From the NCBI GenBank assembly GCA_963750075.1, contig CAVVPG010000007.1, positions 10,092 through 74,091 of the forward strand: a stretch of DNA of 64,000 nt. Reading direction: 5' to 3'. This DNA comes from Bog-473 sp963750075. GTDB taxonomy: Bacteria; Actinomycetota; Acidimicrobiia; Acidimicrobiales; RAAP-2. Shown here in pieces: positions 17,343-26,194 of the stretch. Each line of letters begins with the position of its first letter. Position 1 is the stretch's first letter. The notes under the pieces are model-generated. The model saw nothing but the letters and a program-made list of their open reading frames with translations. It searched no databases and was not told where the DNA came from. Made by a program: the position numbers and the translations under genes.

Positions 17343-18066
17343 TGCTGCGCGTGCCCCACATGACGAGACCGCCGCCGAGGCTCATCACGCGTACCCCGAT
17401 GTCCTCGAAACCGGCCTCCCGCCATGCCTGCTCGGTCCACGCCAGGGGATACCTCCGGTAGTGGCCGGAGATATTGGGCCCCAAGAAGCGACCCACGCGG
17501 AACCATTTCCTTCCGCCCGTGATCAAGCCACCGACGGGAAGTAGAAGCCGCGTGTAGAGCCACCACATGGAGCGCCAGAACCGATTGGGAGGCAGGAAGA
17601 ACTCCAGGCTGGCGACGATCGCCCCGGGCTTGACGACGCGAGCAAGCTCACGAAGGGTGGCCGCCGGGTCGTCGACGTAGCGCAGGAGATACGTGAACGT
17701 CAGCGCGTCGAAGCTCCGGTCGGGGAACGGCAACTGCTCCGCCCGACCGGCAACCAATTGGATTCGGGCGCTCTGACCGGCGGCAACGACGTTGACATGG
17801 CCCTGCGCCAGCATCTCGAGCGTCAGGTCCACGCCGACGACATCGGCTCCAGTTCGCTCGGCCATCTGCAGTGCGACACCGGCGGTTCCCGAGGCGACGT
17901 CGAGAATCCGGCTCGACGTGGACGGGATGTGATCGATCATGGCCCGGCGCCACCGACCGTTCTGCCCCATTGAGAGGACCTCGGCCAACCGGTCGTAGCG
18001 TCGAGGTAGAGGGGTGAACAGTTGCTGCGCGAACCGGTTTCGGTCGCCGGTGACGTACGACAGCAT
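17335..18066 (-). CDS. MenG/UbiE-like SAM-dependent methyltransferase
   Basis: This 243-residue class I methyltransferase has SAM-binding motif I at DVASGTAGVAL, motif II around VVGVDLTLEML and the UbiE/MenG-type post-II segment GRAEQLPFPDRSFDALTFTY. The N-terminus (RFAQQLFTPLPRRYDRLAEV) and the RYVDDPAATLRELARVVKPG segment also match demethylmenaquinone methyltransferases. It probably methylates a polyprenylated quinone or related lipid. It is the first gene of an operon with the UbiA-like transferase and faces away from the geranylgeranyl-reductase-like gene across a 57-base gap, so the three genes likely act in one pathway. Confidence 0.75.
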   Translation of the reverse strand: MLSYVTGDRNRFAQQLFTPLPRRYDRLAEVLSMGQNGRWRRAMIDHIPSTSSRILDVASGTAGVALQMAERTGADVVGVDLTLEMLAQGHVNVVAAGQSARIQLVAGRAEQLPFPDRSFDALTFTYLLRYVDDPAATLRELARVVKPGAIVASLEFFLPPNRFWRSMWWLYTRLLLPVGGLITGGRKWFRVGRFLGPNISGHYRRYPLAWTEQAWREAGFEDIGVRVMSLGGGLVMWGTRSNE

Positions 18067-18123
18067 GGCTCCTCCTCAGATGAGAAGATCTCACTGTAGA
18101 TCCTGGTAGCGAGAAGGGACGGT

Positions 18124-19506
18124 GTGGGCTCGTCGCGCTTTGACGTGGTCGTCGTGGGTGGAGGCCCTGCCGGCAGCATCGCGGCGCTGGTGTTGGCTCG
18201 TGGTGGTGCCCGAGTGGCCCTGGTCGACAAGGCGGCCTTTCCTCGTGACAAGGCGTGCGGCGACATCGTCGGTCCCCGGGGACTCCAACTGCTGGCCGAA
18301 TTGGGTGTGCCCGCACCGGTCGGGCCCACCGTGGGGGAGATCGGGGTCGTGGGCCCGACCGGTCGTACCGTCCAACTGCCGTGCGGCGAGGGCCTTACCT
18401 ACCCAGGACATGGCGTGGCTGTCACACGGACGGTGTTCGATTCCCTGCTCCACGACGCTGCGGTCGAGGCGGGGGCCGTCGCGGTGGAGGGGCGAGCAGT
18501 GGAACCGCCGGAGCAACACGGTCGGATCGACGGGTACCGGCTCGGTACCGGCCTGGAGTTGCACGCCGATTTCGTGGTCGGTGCGGATGGGGCCACGAGC
18601 CGAGTGGCCGGAGACGCCGGCCTGGTCGACGCGACGAGAGTCCTGTGGGGGTTCGCCCTTCGGACGTACGTCAGCAAGGTGACGGATCGTCCGAGCATCG
18701 TCTTCTGGGAGCCGAGGCCCTGGCGAGCGTTTCCAGGCTACGGCTGGGTCTTTCCGGGAGCAGAAAAGGGGAATGTGGGTCTCGGACTCGGCGTGGTGGG
18801 GGATCGGCGAGCCGGAGCAAAGGTTCAGCAGGCCCTCCCTTCTTTCTTGGAGCACCTCCGCGCCCTCGGCCTGATCGGTGGTGGATCCAGCCCGAGCGAC
18901 GAGCGGCGCCTGGGTGGCTGGCTGAAAATGGGCGTTGTCGGCACGACCCCGGCCGCCGGCCGCGTGCTCCTGGTTGGAGACGCCGCTGGACTCGTGAATC
19001 CACTGCAAGGTGAGGGGATCGCCCAGGCGATGGGAAGCGGCCGGTCTGCCGCCGAAGTGCTCCTGCGGGAGCCGGAGCGAGCGGCCGCGCGCTATCGGGC
19101 CGCGCTCGCAGCCGAGCATCTGCCGTATCACCGAGTCACCGCTGCGATGCAGGCGTGGCTCGTCAGCCGGCCCAGGGCCATCTCCTCGGTGGCCCGCTCA
19201 CTCATGGCGGTCGGACGGAGCGACGCCATCGCCGGCGGCTGGTCCGTCTTCTGGAACGAACTGCTCGACGGCGCGCCGCCCAATCGGCACCGGTCCGTCG
19301 CTATGGCGCTCACCCGGCTGGGAGTGCTCACGACGGCCCGCAGCTCGACGACACGTTGGTTCGATGAGGTGTTCGTCGACCGGGCGCCGGGTGGCACCCT
19401 GCCAGGCGGGTCAGGAACATCGGAGTCACCTCGGAGGCGGAAGGCACACAGCGAGATGACCGCCGAGAACCTCGCGGGAAGTCAGACGCTGCGGGGGAGA
19501 AGCTGA
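18124..19506 (+). CDS. Geranylgeranyl-reductase-family FAD oxidoreductase
   Basis: This 460-residue flavoprotein starts at GTG 18124, preceded by GAGAAGGGA. The FAD motif GGGPAGSIAALVLARGG is at residues 11-27. The FAD-contact motif KACGDIVGPRG follows at about residues 43-53, and VLLVGDAAGLVNPLQGEGI with GSGRSAA lies near residues 282-305, both typical of the geranylgeranyl reductase/MenJ family. These enzymes reduce isoprenoid double bonds in quinone tails, chlorophyll phytol or archaeal-type lipids. Given the divergent UbiA-MenG pair, reduction of a menaquinone-like side chain is the most likely role. Its 3' end overlaps the convergent GT87 gene by 25 bases. Confidence 0.8.
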   Translation: MGSSRFDVVVVGGGPAGSIAALVLARGGARVALVDKAAFPRDKACGDIVGPRGLQLLAELGVPAPVGPTVGEIGVVGPTGRTVQLPCGEGLTYPGHGVAVTRTVFDSLLHDAAVEAGAVAVEGRAVEPPEQHGRIDGYRLGTGLELHADFVVGADGATSRVAGDAGLVDATRVLWGFALRTYVSKVTDRPSIVFWEPRPWRAFPGYGWVFPGAEKGNVGLGLGVVGDRRAGAKVQQALPSFLEHLRALGLIGGGSSPSDERRLGGWLKMGVVGTTPAAGRVLLVGDAAGLVNPLQGEGIAQAMGSGRSAAEVLLREPERAAARYRAALAAEHLPYHRVTAAMQAWLVSRPRAISSVARSLMAVGRSDAIAGGWSVFWNELLDGAPPNRHRSVAMALTRLGVLTTARSSTTRWFDEVFVDRAPGGTLPGGSGTSESPRRRKAHSEMTAENLAGSQTLRGRS

Positions 19507-20753
19507 CCTTCCTCGGGGACGCCCTCGAGTGGTCGACGCACGACGAGAACGGCGGCACCGATCAGGAAGATCAGCAAGGCGAAGAAGAAGGAGTCCCCGG
19601 CAACGAGTTGCCATCCACTGAGGTGCAGGTCCGAGGTGTTCCTGAACGGGACCCACCAGATGGGGGCGCTCCAGAAGAGGACGGCCGTGCCAATGGCGAG
19701 TGCCGTCCCACGGCGTGGCCTGTCGGCGGCCAGTGCCAGCCACAAGATGGCGGGCACGACCCACACCATGTGATGTACCCAGGTGATCGGCGAGATCAGG
19801 AGTCCCGTTGCGGCGCAGACGAGCAGGCCCAGCATCGGTGAGGACCGACGGTGTGCCGATGCCGCGAGCCAGAGACCTCCGGCCGCGACGGCAATGAGCA
19901 GTGGCACCAGCACCAGGTGCGTCACGATCCCGTGGCTGAACCGGTCGAGCACCGCGGCCAGGTTCTGATCGCCGACAAATGACAGGGGGCCGGCACGATC
20001 CGGCCTGAAGACGACGTTCGTCCAGTAGGCCGTGGACGACGTCGGCGAGACCAGGAATGTCAACAGCTCACACGCCACGAACGTGGCCATGCACGTGAGG
20101 GCACCACGGGTACGACGGGTCAGGATGAGGTAGGGCACGAAGAGGATCGGCGTGAGCTTCACAGCGACGGCCAACCCGGTGGCGACGCCGAGAGGAGCTT
20201 GCCACTTGCCGATGCGCCGCTCGGTGAGCAGATCCCACATCACGAGCAGCGTGACGACGAGGTTGACCTGGCCGAAACCGAGGGTGATGACCACCGGGTT
20301 GAGGAGCAGGGCGGGCAAGCACAGTGCGAGGCCGAGGCGCCAAGCGCGGGCCCGGCCCAGACCGGGCCGCACGATCCGAAGTGACAGGACAAGGAGGGCG
20401 ATCAACGCAGCCAGGTTGCACAGGGTCCAAGCGGCCTGGACGGAGTGCACGCTCGAGAACGCCCGCTGCCACGGGGCGAAGAGGAGGGCCGCGAAGGGAG
20501 GGTAGGTGAAGAAGAGTGTGGTGTTCGGGACCGCGAGTGAGTAGAGGTGAGGGCTGAAGATGTACCTGCCGCCGAGGCGAAGGTAGACCCCGAGGTCAAC
20601 CTCGTAGGTGCGGAACGCAAGGAACATTCCGTACCCGAGGGCGGCGACAAGGGACGCGATGGCAGGTCCCCAGCCGGTGAGGCGCGACAGGGCGGAGCGC
20701 GGCTCTGTCAGTGGGCTGCGGCCGGACGGAAGGCGCTGGTCGGCGGTCGTCAT
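19482..20753 (-). CDS. GT87-family (DUF2029) membrane glycosyltransferase
   Basis: This product of about 423 residues has around ten transmembrane helices. EVDLGVYLRLGGRY contains the Asp in the first periplasmic loop that characterises GT-C enzymes. LFFTYPPFAALLFAP and GQVNLVVTLLVMWDLL are hallmarks of the GT87 family, which includes the mycobacterial mannosyltransferase PimE. Such enzymes transfer mannose from polyprenyl-phosphate-mannose to lipid glycans outside the membrane. I chose ATG 20753 rather than the longer frame to 20966, because conserved sequence starts shortly after it. Confidence 0.75.
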   Translation of the reverse strand: MTTADQRLPSGRSPLTEPRSALSRLTGWGPAIASLVAALGYGMFLAFRTYEVDLGVYLRLGGRYIFSPHLYSLAVPNTTLFFTYPPFAALLFAPWQRAFSSVHSVQAAWTLCNLAALIALLVLSLRIVRPGLGRARAWRLGLALCLPALLLNPVVITLGFGQVNLVVTLLVMWDLLTERRIGKWQAPLGVATGLAVAVKLTPILFVPYLILTRRTRGALTCMATFVACELLTFLVSPTSSTAYWTNVVFRPDRAGPLSFVGDQNLAAVLDRFSHGIVTHLVLVPLLIAVAAGGLWLAASAHRRSSPMLGLLVCAATGLLISPITWVHHMVWVVPAILWLALAADRPRRGTALAIGTAVLFWSAPIWWVPFRNTSDLHLSGWQLVAGDSFFFALLIFLIGAAVLVVRRPLEGVPEEGQLLPRSV

Positions 20754-21205
20754 GGGTCGTTTTGGGAGGATGCGGCGGGGTGGACCTCCCAAGGTCACAC
20801 CCCGAAATGCCCCAAGCATGCTACTTGCCACGCTTTGTGTTCTCAGGGTGTGGACTTCGTTGCCCGAGATCACGGTCGACGGTGGCACCGTAGGTGCTCG
20901 ACCCCGGCGCGCCACGATCTTCAACGATGACCCTGAGGCATCAGAGCGGCAGCCGGACGCCGGCATGGCGCTCTTCGCCGAGGGCCTTGCCGAGTGGCCG
21001 ATGGCGCGCCTCGAAGCGGTACTGACCTGGGAGTCCGGCGCGATGACCAGGGCGCCTTTCCTGAGGCTAGGTTACGGGTTCTTCGGATTATCCAGGTAGT
21101 CCGGGAGGCGGTAGAGCGAAGGGGCGCAATGAAGCCGAGCACGGTTGAGCTCGTGGTACCCGCGCACGCAGCGTCGGCGCCCACACGTTCGCGAGGAGGC
21201 CACCG
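20754..21205. other. Divergent intergenic region
   Basis: About 450 bases between the divergent GT87 gene and the repeat-protein gene. No protein-like frame is supported. It must hold promoters for both; the ribosome binding site GAGGAGG for the plus-strand gene is at 21193-21199. Confidence 0.4.
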
Positions 21206-23500
21206 ATGAGAATGCGGAACTGGCTCATACCGCTGGCCGCCACCGTGGTCTGCGCTGTGGCGCTCGGCGCGATTGGCGGTCCTTCTGGAGCCGTGGGCAC
21301 GGCACCCTCGACGACCGCGGTGGGCGACGACGCCGCCGGCGTCGTGACAGGAGGGACGTTCACCTTCACCGCGACCGTCTCGGATCCGGGCGGGCCGCCG
21401 ACGCCGACGGGCACCGTCACCTGGTTGGTTACTGGGCCGAGCACCGTCACCTGTGCCGACTCGACCCTCGAAGTAAACGGCCAGGGAACCTGCACCGTCA
21501 CCGACGCCAGGCCGGGCGCTTACTCGGCCACCGCCACCTACTTCGGGGACGACACTTACGGCGGCAGTTCCGGTTCGGACACAACCGCCACCGTGGACAC
21601 GGCACCCTCGACGACCGCAGTGCACGACAACGCCGCCGGCGTCGTGACGGGGGGGACGTTCACCTTCACCGCGACCGTCACTCCGGCCGGGCCGCCAACG
21701 CCGACGGGCACCGTCACCTGGTTGGTCAGTGGGCCGAGCACGGTCACCTGCCCTACGTCGACCCTCAACAGCAGCGGCCAAGGAACCTGCACCGTCACCG
21801 ACGCCAAGGCGGGCACCTACTCGGCCACCGCCACCTACTCGGGGGACACCAACTACGGCGGCGGTTCCGGTTCGGACACGACCGCCACCGTGGGCATGAC
21901 GAACTCGACGACCGCGGTGGGCGACAACGCCGCCGGCGTCGTGACAGGGGGGACGTTCACTTTCACCGCGACCGTCACTCCGGCCGGGCCGCCAACGCCG
22001 ACGGGCACCGTCACCTGGTTGGTCACTGGGCCGAGCACGGTCACCTGCTCCCCCTCGCCCCTCAACAGCAGCGGCCAGGGAACTTGCACCGTCACCGGTG
22101 CCAAGGCGGGCACCTACTCGGCCACCGCCACCTACTCGGGGGACACCAACTACAGCGGCGGTTCCGGTTCGGACACGACCGCCACCGTGGGCAAGGCCAC
22201 TCCCAGCCCACCCACCATCGCCAACCTGCCCCCGAGCGGCACCTTCGGCGGCAACTTCGTAGCCAATGTGAATCGCATGAACGGCGACGGTGTCCCGTCC
22301 GTCACCTCCAACTCGACCGGCGTCTGCATCGTCTCGGGCGCGCTGACGGTGCTCTATGTGGGTGTGGGCACGTGCTCCCTGCAGGCACAGGTCGCCGCCG
22401 GTCCGAATTATCTTGCTGCCACCGGCAGCGTGCAGTCGATCAATGTCGTTCGCGCCGCGCCCTCCACACCAACCGTCACCAACCTTCCCACCGCCGCGGT
22501 CGAGTTCGCGGGGTTCACGGCGAATATCGCAACGAATGGCGATGGCACGACCTTCGTCGTGTCGAACTCGCCTGGTGTGTGCAGTGTGGAATCCGACGGT
22601 CAGACGGTCTTGTTCCTGACGACGGGTGCCTGCACGGTTACGGCCGGCGTCGGAATCGGGACGGACTACCAGGCCGCGACCGGCAAAGAGCAAACGTTCC
22701 AGGTCGGTCCGGCACCTCGGGGCTACTGGCTGGTCGGATCCGACGGCGGCATCTTCTCCTTCGGGGCCGCTGCGTTCCACGGCTCGATGGGCGGCACGCC
22801 GCTCCAGCGACCCGTCGTCGGCATCACACCCACGATCACCCGTGACGGGTACTGGTTGGTGGCATCGGACGGGGGCATCTTCAGCTTCGGCGACGCGCGC
22901 TTCTATGGGTCGATCCCCGGCGTCGGGCTGCATCCGGCCGGATCGGGACTGCCCAACAGCCTCGATTCGCCGATCGTCGGCATGGTGCCTTCCATCAACC
23001 GACGCGGGTACTTCATGGTCGGATCCGACGGTGGAGTGTTCGCCTTCGGCGACGCCAAATTCGAGGGGTCGTGCCCCGGCATCGGCGGGTGCGCGGGGAC
23101 CGCGGTGGCCGTCATGCCGGATCGCACCGGGAACGGGTATTGGCTCGTCACCAGCGCCGGCGGCGTGTACTCCTTTGGTGATGCACCGTTCTACGGCGCT
23201 CCCGGATCACAATCGGTGCCGGTCGTCAATGCCGTCGCGACGCCGGACGGATCAGGCTATTGGCTGCTGTACGCAAACGGAGCCGTGTCGAATTTCGGCG
23301 ACGCCGTCAATTTCGGTTTCCCAGTGGGTTACGTCAATTCGTTCAACCCAGCGAACGCAATCTTCCCCACCGCCGACGGTAAGGGCTACTGGGTGGCCTC
23401 GACGAGGGGTGACGTTTTTGCCTACGGAAACGCACCCTGGCTGGGGAGCATGACGGGCAAAGCCCTCAACGGCGACATCATCGCCGGCTTCGGCTTCTGA
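21206..23500 (+). CDS. Secreted protein with Ig-like repeats and a GYWLV-type propeller domain
   Basis: This 764-residue protein has GAGGAGG seven bases before its ATG and a Sec signal peptide (IPLAATVVCAVALGAIGG). Residues about 31-328 are three near-identical Ig-like repeats of 98-100 residues, each with GTFTFTATV, PTPTGTVTWLV and ATYxGDxxYGG. Two diverged beta domains follow (about 329-505), each with a Cys pair. Residues about 506-764 hold six repeats of roughly 45 residues built on GYWLVxSDGGIFSFGDAxFYGS, which probably form a beta-propeller. Such GYW repeats are abundant in Acidimicrobiia. The protein has no wall-sorting motif or enzymatic residues. A surface adhesion role is inferred. 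Confidence 0.75.
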   Translation: MRMRNWLIPLAATVVCAVALGAIGGPSGAVGTAPSTTAVGDDAAGVVTGGTFTFTATVSDPGGPPTPTGTVTWLVTGPSTVTCADSTLEVNGQGTCTVTDARPGAYSATATYFGDDTYGGSSGSDTTATVDTAPSTTAVHDNAAGVVTGGTFTFTATVTPAGPPTPTGTVTWLVSGPSTVTCPTSTLNSSGQGTCTVTDAKAGTYSATATYSGDTNYGGGSGSDTTATVGMTNSTTAVGDNAAGVVTGGTFTFTATVTPAGPPTPTGTVTWLVTGPSTVTCSPSPLNSSGQGTCTVTGAKAGTYSATATYSGDTNYSGGSGSDTTATVGKATPSPPTIANLPPSGTFGGNFVANVNRMNGDGVPSVTSNSTGVCIVSGALTVLYVGVGTCSLQAQVAAGPNYLAATGSVQSINVVRAAPSTPTVTNLPTAAVEFAGFTANIATNGDGTTFVVSNSPGVCSVESDGQTVLFLTTGACTVTAGVGIGTDYQAATGKEQTFQVGPAPRGYWLVGSDGGIFSFGAAAFHGSMGGTPLQRPVVGITPTITRDGYWLVASDGGIFSFGDARFYGSIPGVGLHPAGSGLPNSLDSPIVGMVPSINRRGYFMVGSDGGVFAFGDAKFEGSCPGIGGCAGTAVAVMPDRTGNGYWLVTSAGGVYSFGDAPFYGAPGSQSVPVVNAVATPDGSGYWLLYANGAVSNFGDAVNFGFPVGYVNSFNPANAIFPTADGKGYWVASTRGDVFAYGNAPWLGSMTGKALNGDIIAGFGF
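21298..22190 (+). repeat. Three tandem coding repeats of about 297 bp (Ig-like domains)
   Basis: Units at about 21298-21596, 21598-21893 and 21895-22190 are nearly identical in DNA as well as protein; the second and third are closest. Such similarity implies recent duplication or gene conversion and makes the copy number prone to change and to assembly error. Confidence 0.85.
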
Positions 23501-23503
23501 CGC

Positions 23504-23890
23504 TCAGGCCCCGAGCGCCTCGTCCTCGGGCTCGGGCAGCGCCGCCACGACGCGTTCCACGACGGACCGGACCCCGCTGTCCGCGCCGCCGCCCGCCCGC
23601 CGGAGCAGGTCGCCCACGTAGGCGACCAGGTTGATCACGTCGAGCCTGGGGGAGCGGCCGACCAGGGGCACCGGCTCCGAGGCCCGGTCCAGCCTGCAGA
23701 CCTCGAGCACGAGCCGGCGGATCTCGAGCAACATGCCGCGTGCCTCCAGGAGCGAGGTGCCGCTCGTGCGGAGCCAGACGGAAATGCCCAGCTCAAGGGA
23801 CAGGTCACCGGAGAACGGGTCCACGGGTCCCAGCTCGGAAAGCCCTCTGAGCAGGGCATGCCCGAAGCCGATGCGCTCGCCGATGACCAT
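23504..23890 (-). CDS. Hypothetical protein next to Ku
   Basis: This is a 128-residue protein starting at ATG 23890. It is mostly helical, with ISVWLRTSGTSLLEARGMLL, EIRRLVLEVCRL and LDVINLVAYVGDLLRRAGG, and an acidic C-terminal tail. No domain is recognised. It is divergent from the Ku gene with a 66-base gap, which suggests shared regulation, but this does not establish a repair role. A longer frame to 24049 would overlap the Ku start on the other strand and is unlikely. Confidence 0.5.
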   Translation of the reverse strand: MVIGERIGFGHALLRGLSELGPVDPFSGDLSLELGISVWLRTSGTSLLEARGMLLEIRRLVLEVCRLDRASEPVPLVGRSPRLDVINLVAYVGDLLRRAGGGADSGVRSVVERVVAALPEPEDEALGA

Positions 23891-23943
23891 GTGGTCAGTG
23901 TGCCGAATCGCTGTAACAAGGTGGTGGACCGGCTCTGGGCTGG

Positions 23944-23949
23944 TAATTT
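23944..23949 (+). promoter_or_regulatory. -10 hexamer TAATTT for Ku
   Basis: TAATTT ends seven bases before ATG 23957, with no Shine-Dalgarno sequence between. It supports this ATG as the Ku start. Confidence 0.5.
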
Positions 23950-23956
23950 GCTTGGC

Positions 23957-24991
23957 ATGCCACGCACGATGTGGAAGGGGGCCCTCAGCTTCGGGCTGGT
24001 GAACATCCCGGTCGGGTTGTACCCGGCCACCTCCGACAAGAGCATCCACTTCAACCAGTTCGAGGAAGGCACGTCCGACCGGATCCGCTACAAGAAGGTC
24101 AACGAGCGGACCGGCGACGAGGTGCCCCAGGACCGCATCGTGCGCGGGTTCGACCTCGGGGGCGGCGAGTACGTCATCCTCACCGACGAGGAGCTCGAGT
24201 CCGCCGAGCCGAAGAAGTCACGCCAGATCGAGATCTCGGACTTCGTCGAGCAGGCCGACATCGATCCTGTCTTCTTCCGGTCCAGCTACTACCTGGCGCC
24301 CGAGGGCGCCGGCGCCGACAAGGCCTACGCCCTGCTGCGCCAGGCCATGGCCGATTCGGACCGGGTGGCCATCGCCACGCTGGTGATGCGGAACAAGGAG
24401 TACCTCGTCGCGATCCGCCCCGAGGACGACGCGCTCGCCCTGCACACGATGTACTTCTCCGACGAGGTGCGTGCGCCCGGCCGGGAGTTCACCCTTCCGG
24501 ACACGGACGACGTGAGCGACCGCGAGCTGTCGATGGCGCAGCTCCTCATCGAGTCGATGGAGAGCGACTGGGATCCCGAGCGCTATCACGACACGCACCG
24601 CCAGAAGGTCGAGGCGTTGATCGAGGACAAGCGCAACGGCCAGGAGATCGTGATCCAGGAGGGGCCCGAGCCGGCGGCCAAGGTGGTCGACCTGATGGAG
24701 GCGCTCAACGCCAGCATCGCCGCCGCGGCGAAGTCGACAGGGAAGAGCACCGGGGCGAGCAAGCCGGCGGCCAAGCGGGCTCCGGCACGGCGCGCTTCCC
24801 CGCGGCCAAGAAGACGGCCAAGAAGCCGGCCAAGCAGCCTGCCCGCACCAAGACGGTGGCCCGCCGCAAGGCATCCTGAGCCTTTGTGCGTCGACCGGGC
24901 CGTCCGGCCTGGTCAGCACGGCACCGTGTTGCCGTCCATTGCGCCTAGCGGCATGATCCTGCAACAAATCGGTGTGCACGGGGTGATCTGA
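23957..24991 (+). CDS. ku: Non-homologous end-joining protein Ku
   Basis: The protein starts MPRTMWKGALSFGLVNIPVG, the classic N-terminus of bacterial Ku. The core (about residues 1-255) includes KKVNERTGDEVP, KSRQIEISDFVEQADIDPVF and ALHTMYFSDEVR. Ku forms a ring that binds DNA double-strand ends and recruits ligase D; no ligD is in the window. The basic C-terminal tail changes frame near 24797-24800. In the annotated frame it becomes Arg/Pro-rich and runs to 24991. With one extra C it would continue as AAKKTAKKPAKQPARTK and stop at 24879, as expected for the Lys-rich tail of actinobacterial Ku. The true end is probably 24879. Confidence 0.85.
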   Translation: MPRTMWKGALSFGLVNIPVGLYPATSDKSIHFNQFEEGTSDRIRYKKVNERTGDEVPQDRIVRGFDLGGGEYVILTDEELESAEPKKSRQIEISDFVEQADIDPVFFRSSYYLAPEGAGADKAYALLRQAMADSDRVAIATLVMRNKEYLVAIRPEDDALALHTMYFSDEVRAPGREFTLPDTDDVSDRELSMAQLLIESMESDWDPERYHDTHRQKVEALIEDKRNGQEIVIQEGPEPAAKVVDLMEALNASIAAAAKSTGKSTGASKPAAKRAPARRASPRPRRRPRSRPSSLPAPRRWPAARHPEPLCVDRAVRPGQHGTVLPSIAPSGMILQQIGVHGVI

Positions 24992-25066
24992 TTCGTTTTC
25001 CCGCTCCGCGACGCCGGATCATGGTGTGATGCTCCCCATCGAGCCCCGCTCGAGAAGGGAGTCCAC

Positions 25067-26194
25067 ATGGCCATCGCACCGGTCCGGGTCCCCGAGGGGA
25101 GGATCCCCGAGTGGATGCGGTTCGACGGCCTCGTCCAGCTGATCTCGGTGGACGGCCAGCGCACGGTGGGCTGCCCGTACTGGGACCTCGTCGCAGACGT
25201 CGGCGCCGAGCAGCTGCGTGACCTCTACGCCGACATGACGGTGGTGCGCCGTCTCGACGCCGAGGCGATGGCCCTCCAGCGCCAGGGGGAGCTGGGCCTG
25301 TGGGCCCCGCTGCTCGGGCAGGAGGCCGCACAGGTCGGATCGGCCCGCGCCTTGCACGACGACGACTTCGTCTTCCCCAGCTACCGCGAGCACGGGGTCG
25401 CCTATTGCCGGGGCGTGGACCCCGTGTCGATGCTCCGGCTCTGGCGCGGCACGGCGCTGTCGGGATGGGACCCGGCGGGGTTCGGCATCGCCACCCCGGC
25501 CATCATCGTCGGGTCGCAGGCGCTCCACGCCACGGGGTACGCGCTCGGCATCGTGCTCGACGGCGCGACGTCGGCCGCCGTGGCCTACTTCGGTGACGGC
25601 GCCTCGAGCGAGGGCGACGTGGCCGAGGCGTTCGGCTTCGCCGCCAGCTACACGGTGCCGGTCGTCTTCATCTGCCAGAACAACCAGTGGGCCATCTCGG
25701 AGCCGGTGCGGCTGCAGTCGCACGCCTCCATCGCGCAACGTGGCCAGGGCTACGGGATCCCCGGGATCGAGGTGGACGGGAACGACGTCCTGGCCGTGCT
25801 CGCGGCCACCCGGCTGGCGCTCGCCCGCGCCTACGCCGGCCAGGGCCCGACGCTCATCGAGGCCGTCACGTACCGTCTGGGCCCGCACACGACGTCGGAC
25901 GACCCCATCCGTTACCGCTCCCACGCCGAGGAGGACGAGTGGCGCGTGAAGGACCCGCTGGCGCGGCTGCGCGCACTGCTCCGAGCCGAGGGCCACGCCG
26001 ACGAAGGGTTCGAGCGCGCGGTCGACGCTGCAGCCGAGGAGGCGGCAGCGGCGCTGCGCCGGGGCTGCCTGGCCCTGGCCGACCCGTCGCCGGACGCGTT
26101 GTTCGAGCACGTCTACGCCGAGTCGCACCCCCTCCTCGACGAGGAGCGGAGTGCCTTCGCGGCCTATCTGGCCACGCTGGACGAGGAGGCGTGA
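25067..26194 (+). CDS. 2-oxoacid dehydrogenase E1 component, alpha subunit
   Basis: This 375-residue thiamine diphosphate enzyme subunit has the ThDP motif from GDGASSEGDVAEAFGFAASY to the NN of FICQNNQWAIS (about residues 178-210), and TSDDPIRYR near the phosphorylation-loop region. Its length and split alpha/beta architecture match pyruvate or branched-chain 2-oxoacid dehydrogenase complexes. It decarboxylates the 2-oxoacid and passes the acyl group to E2 lipoate. The stop codon overlaps the E1-beta start (TGATG at 26192). No E3 gene is in this operon. Which 2-oxoacid is used cannot be read from the sequence. Confidence 0.85.
   Translation: MAIAPVRVPEGRIPEWMRFDGLVQLISVDGQRTVGCPYWDLVADVGAEQLRDLYADMTVVRRLDAEAMALQRQGELGLWAPLLGQEAAQVGSARALHDDDFVFPSYREHGVAYCRGVDPVSMLRLWRGTALSGWDPAGFGIATPAIIVGSQALHATGYALGIVLDGATSAAVAYFGDGASSEGDVAEAFGFAASYTVPVVFICQNNQWAISEPVRLQSHASIAQRGQGYGIPGIEVDGNDVLAVLAATRLALARAYAGQGPTLIEAVTYRLGPHTTSDDPIRYRSHAEEDEWRVKDPLARLRALLRAEGHADEGFERAVDAAAEEAAAALRRGCLALADPSPDALFEHVYAESHPLLDEERSAFAAYLATLDEEA

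Noticed and set aside
20921..22933. 670-residue minus-strand frame opposite the Ig/GYW protein
   Set aside because: It is a Gly/Arg/Asp-rich shadow of the 297-bp repeats; the plus frame has signal peptide, ribosome binding site and domains.
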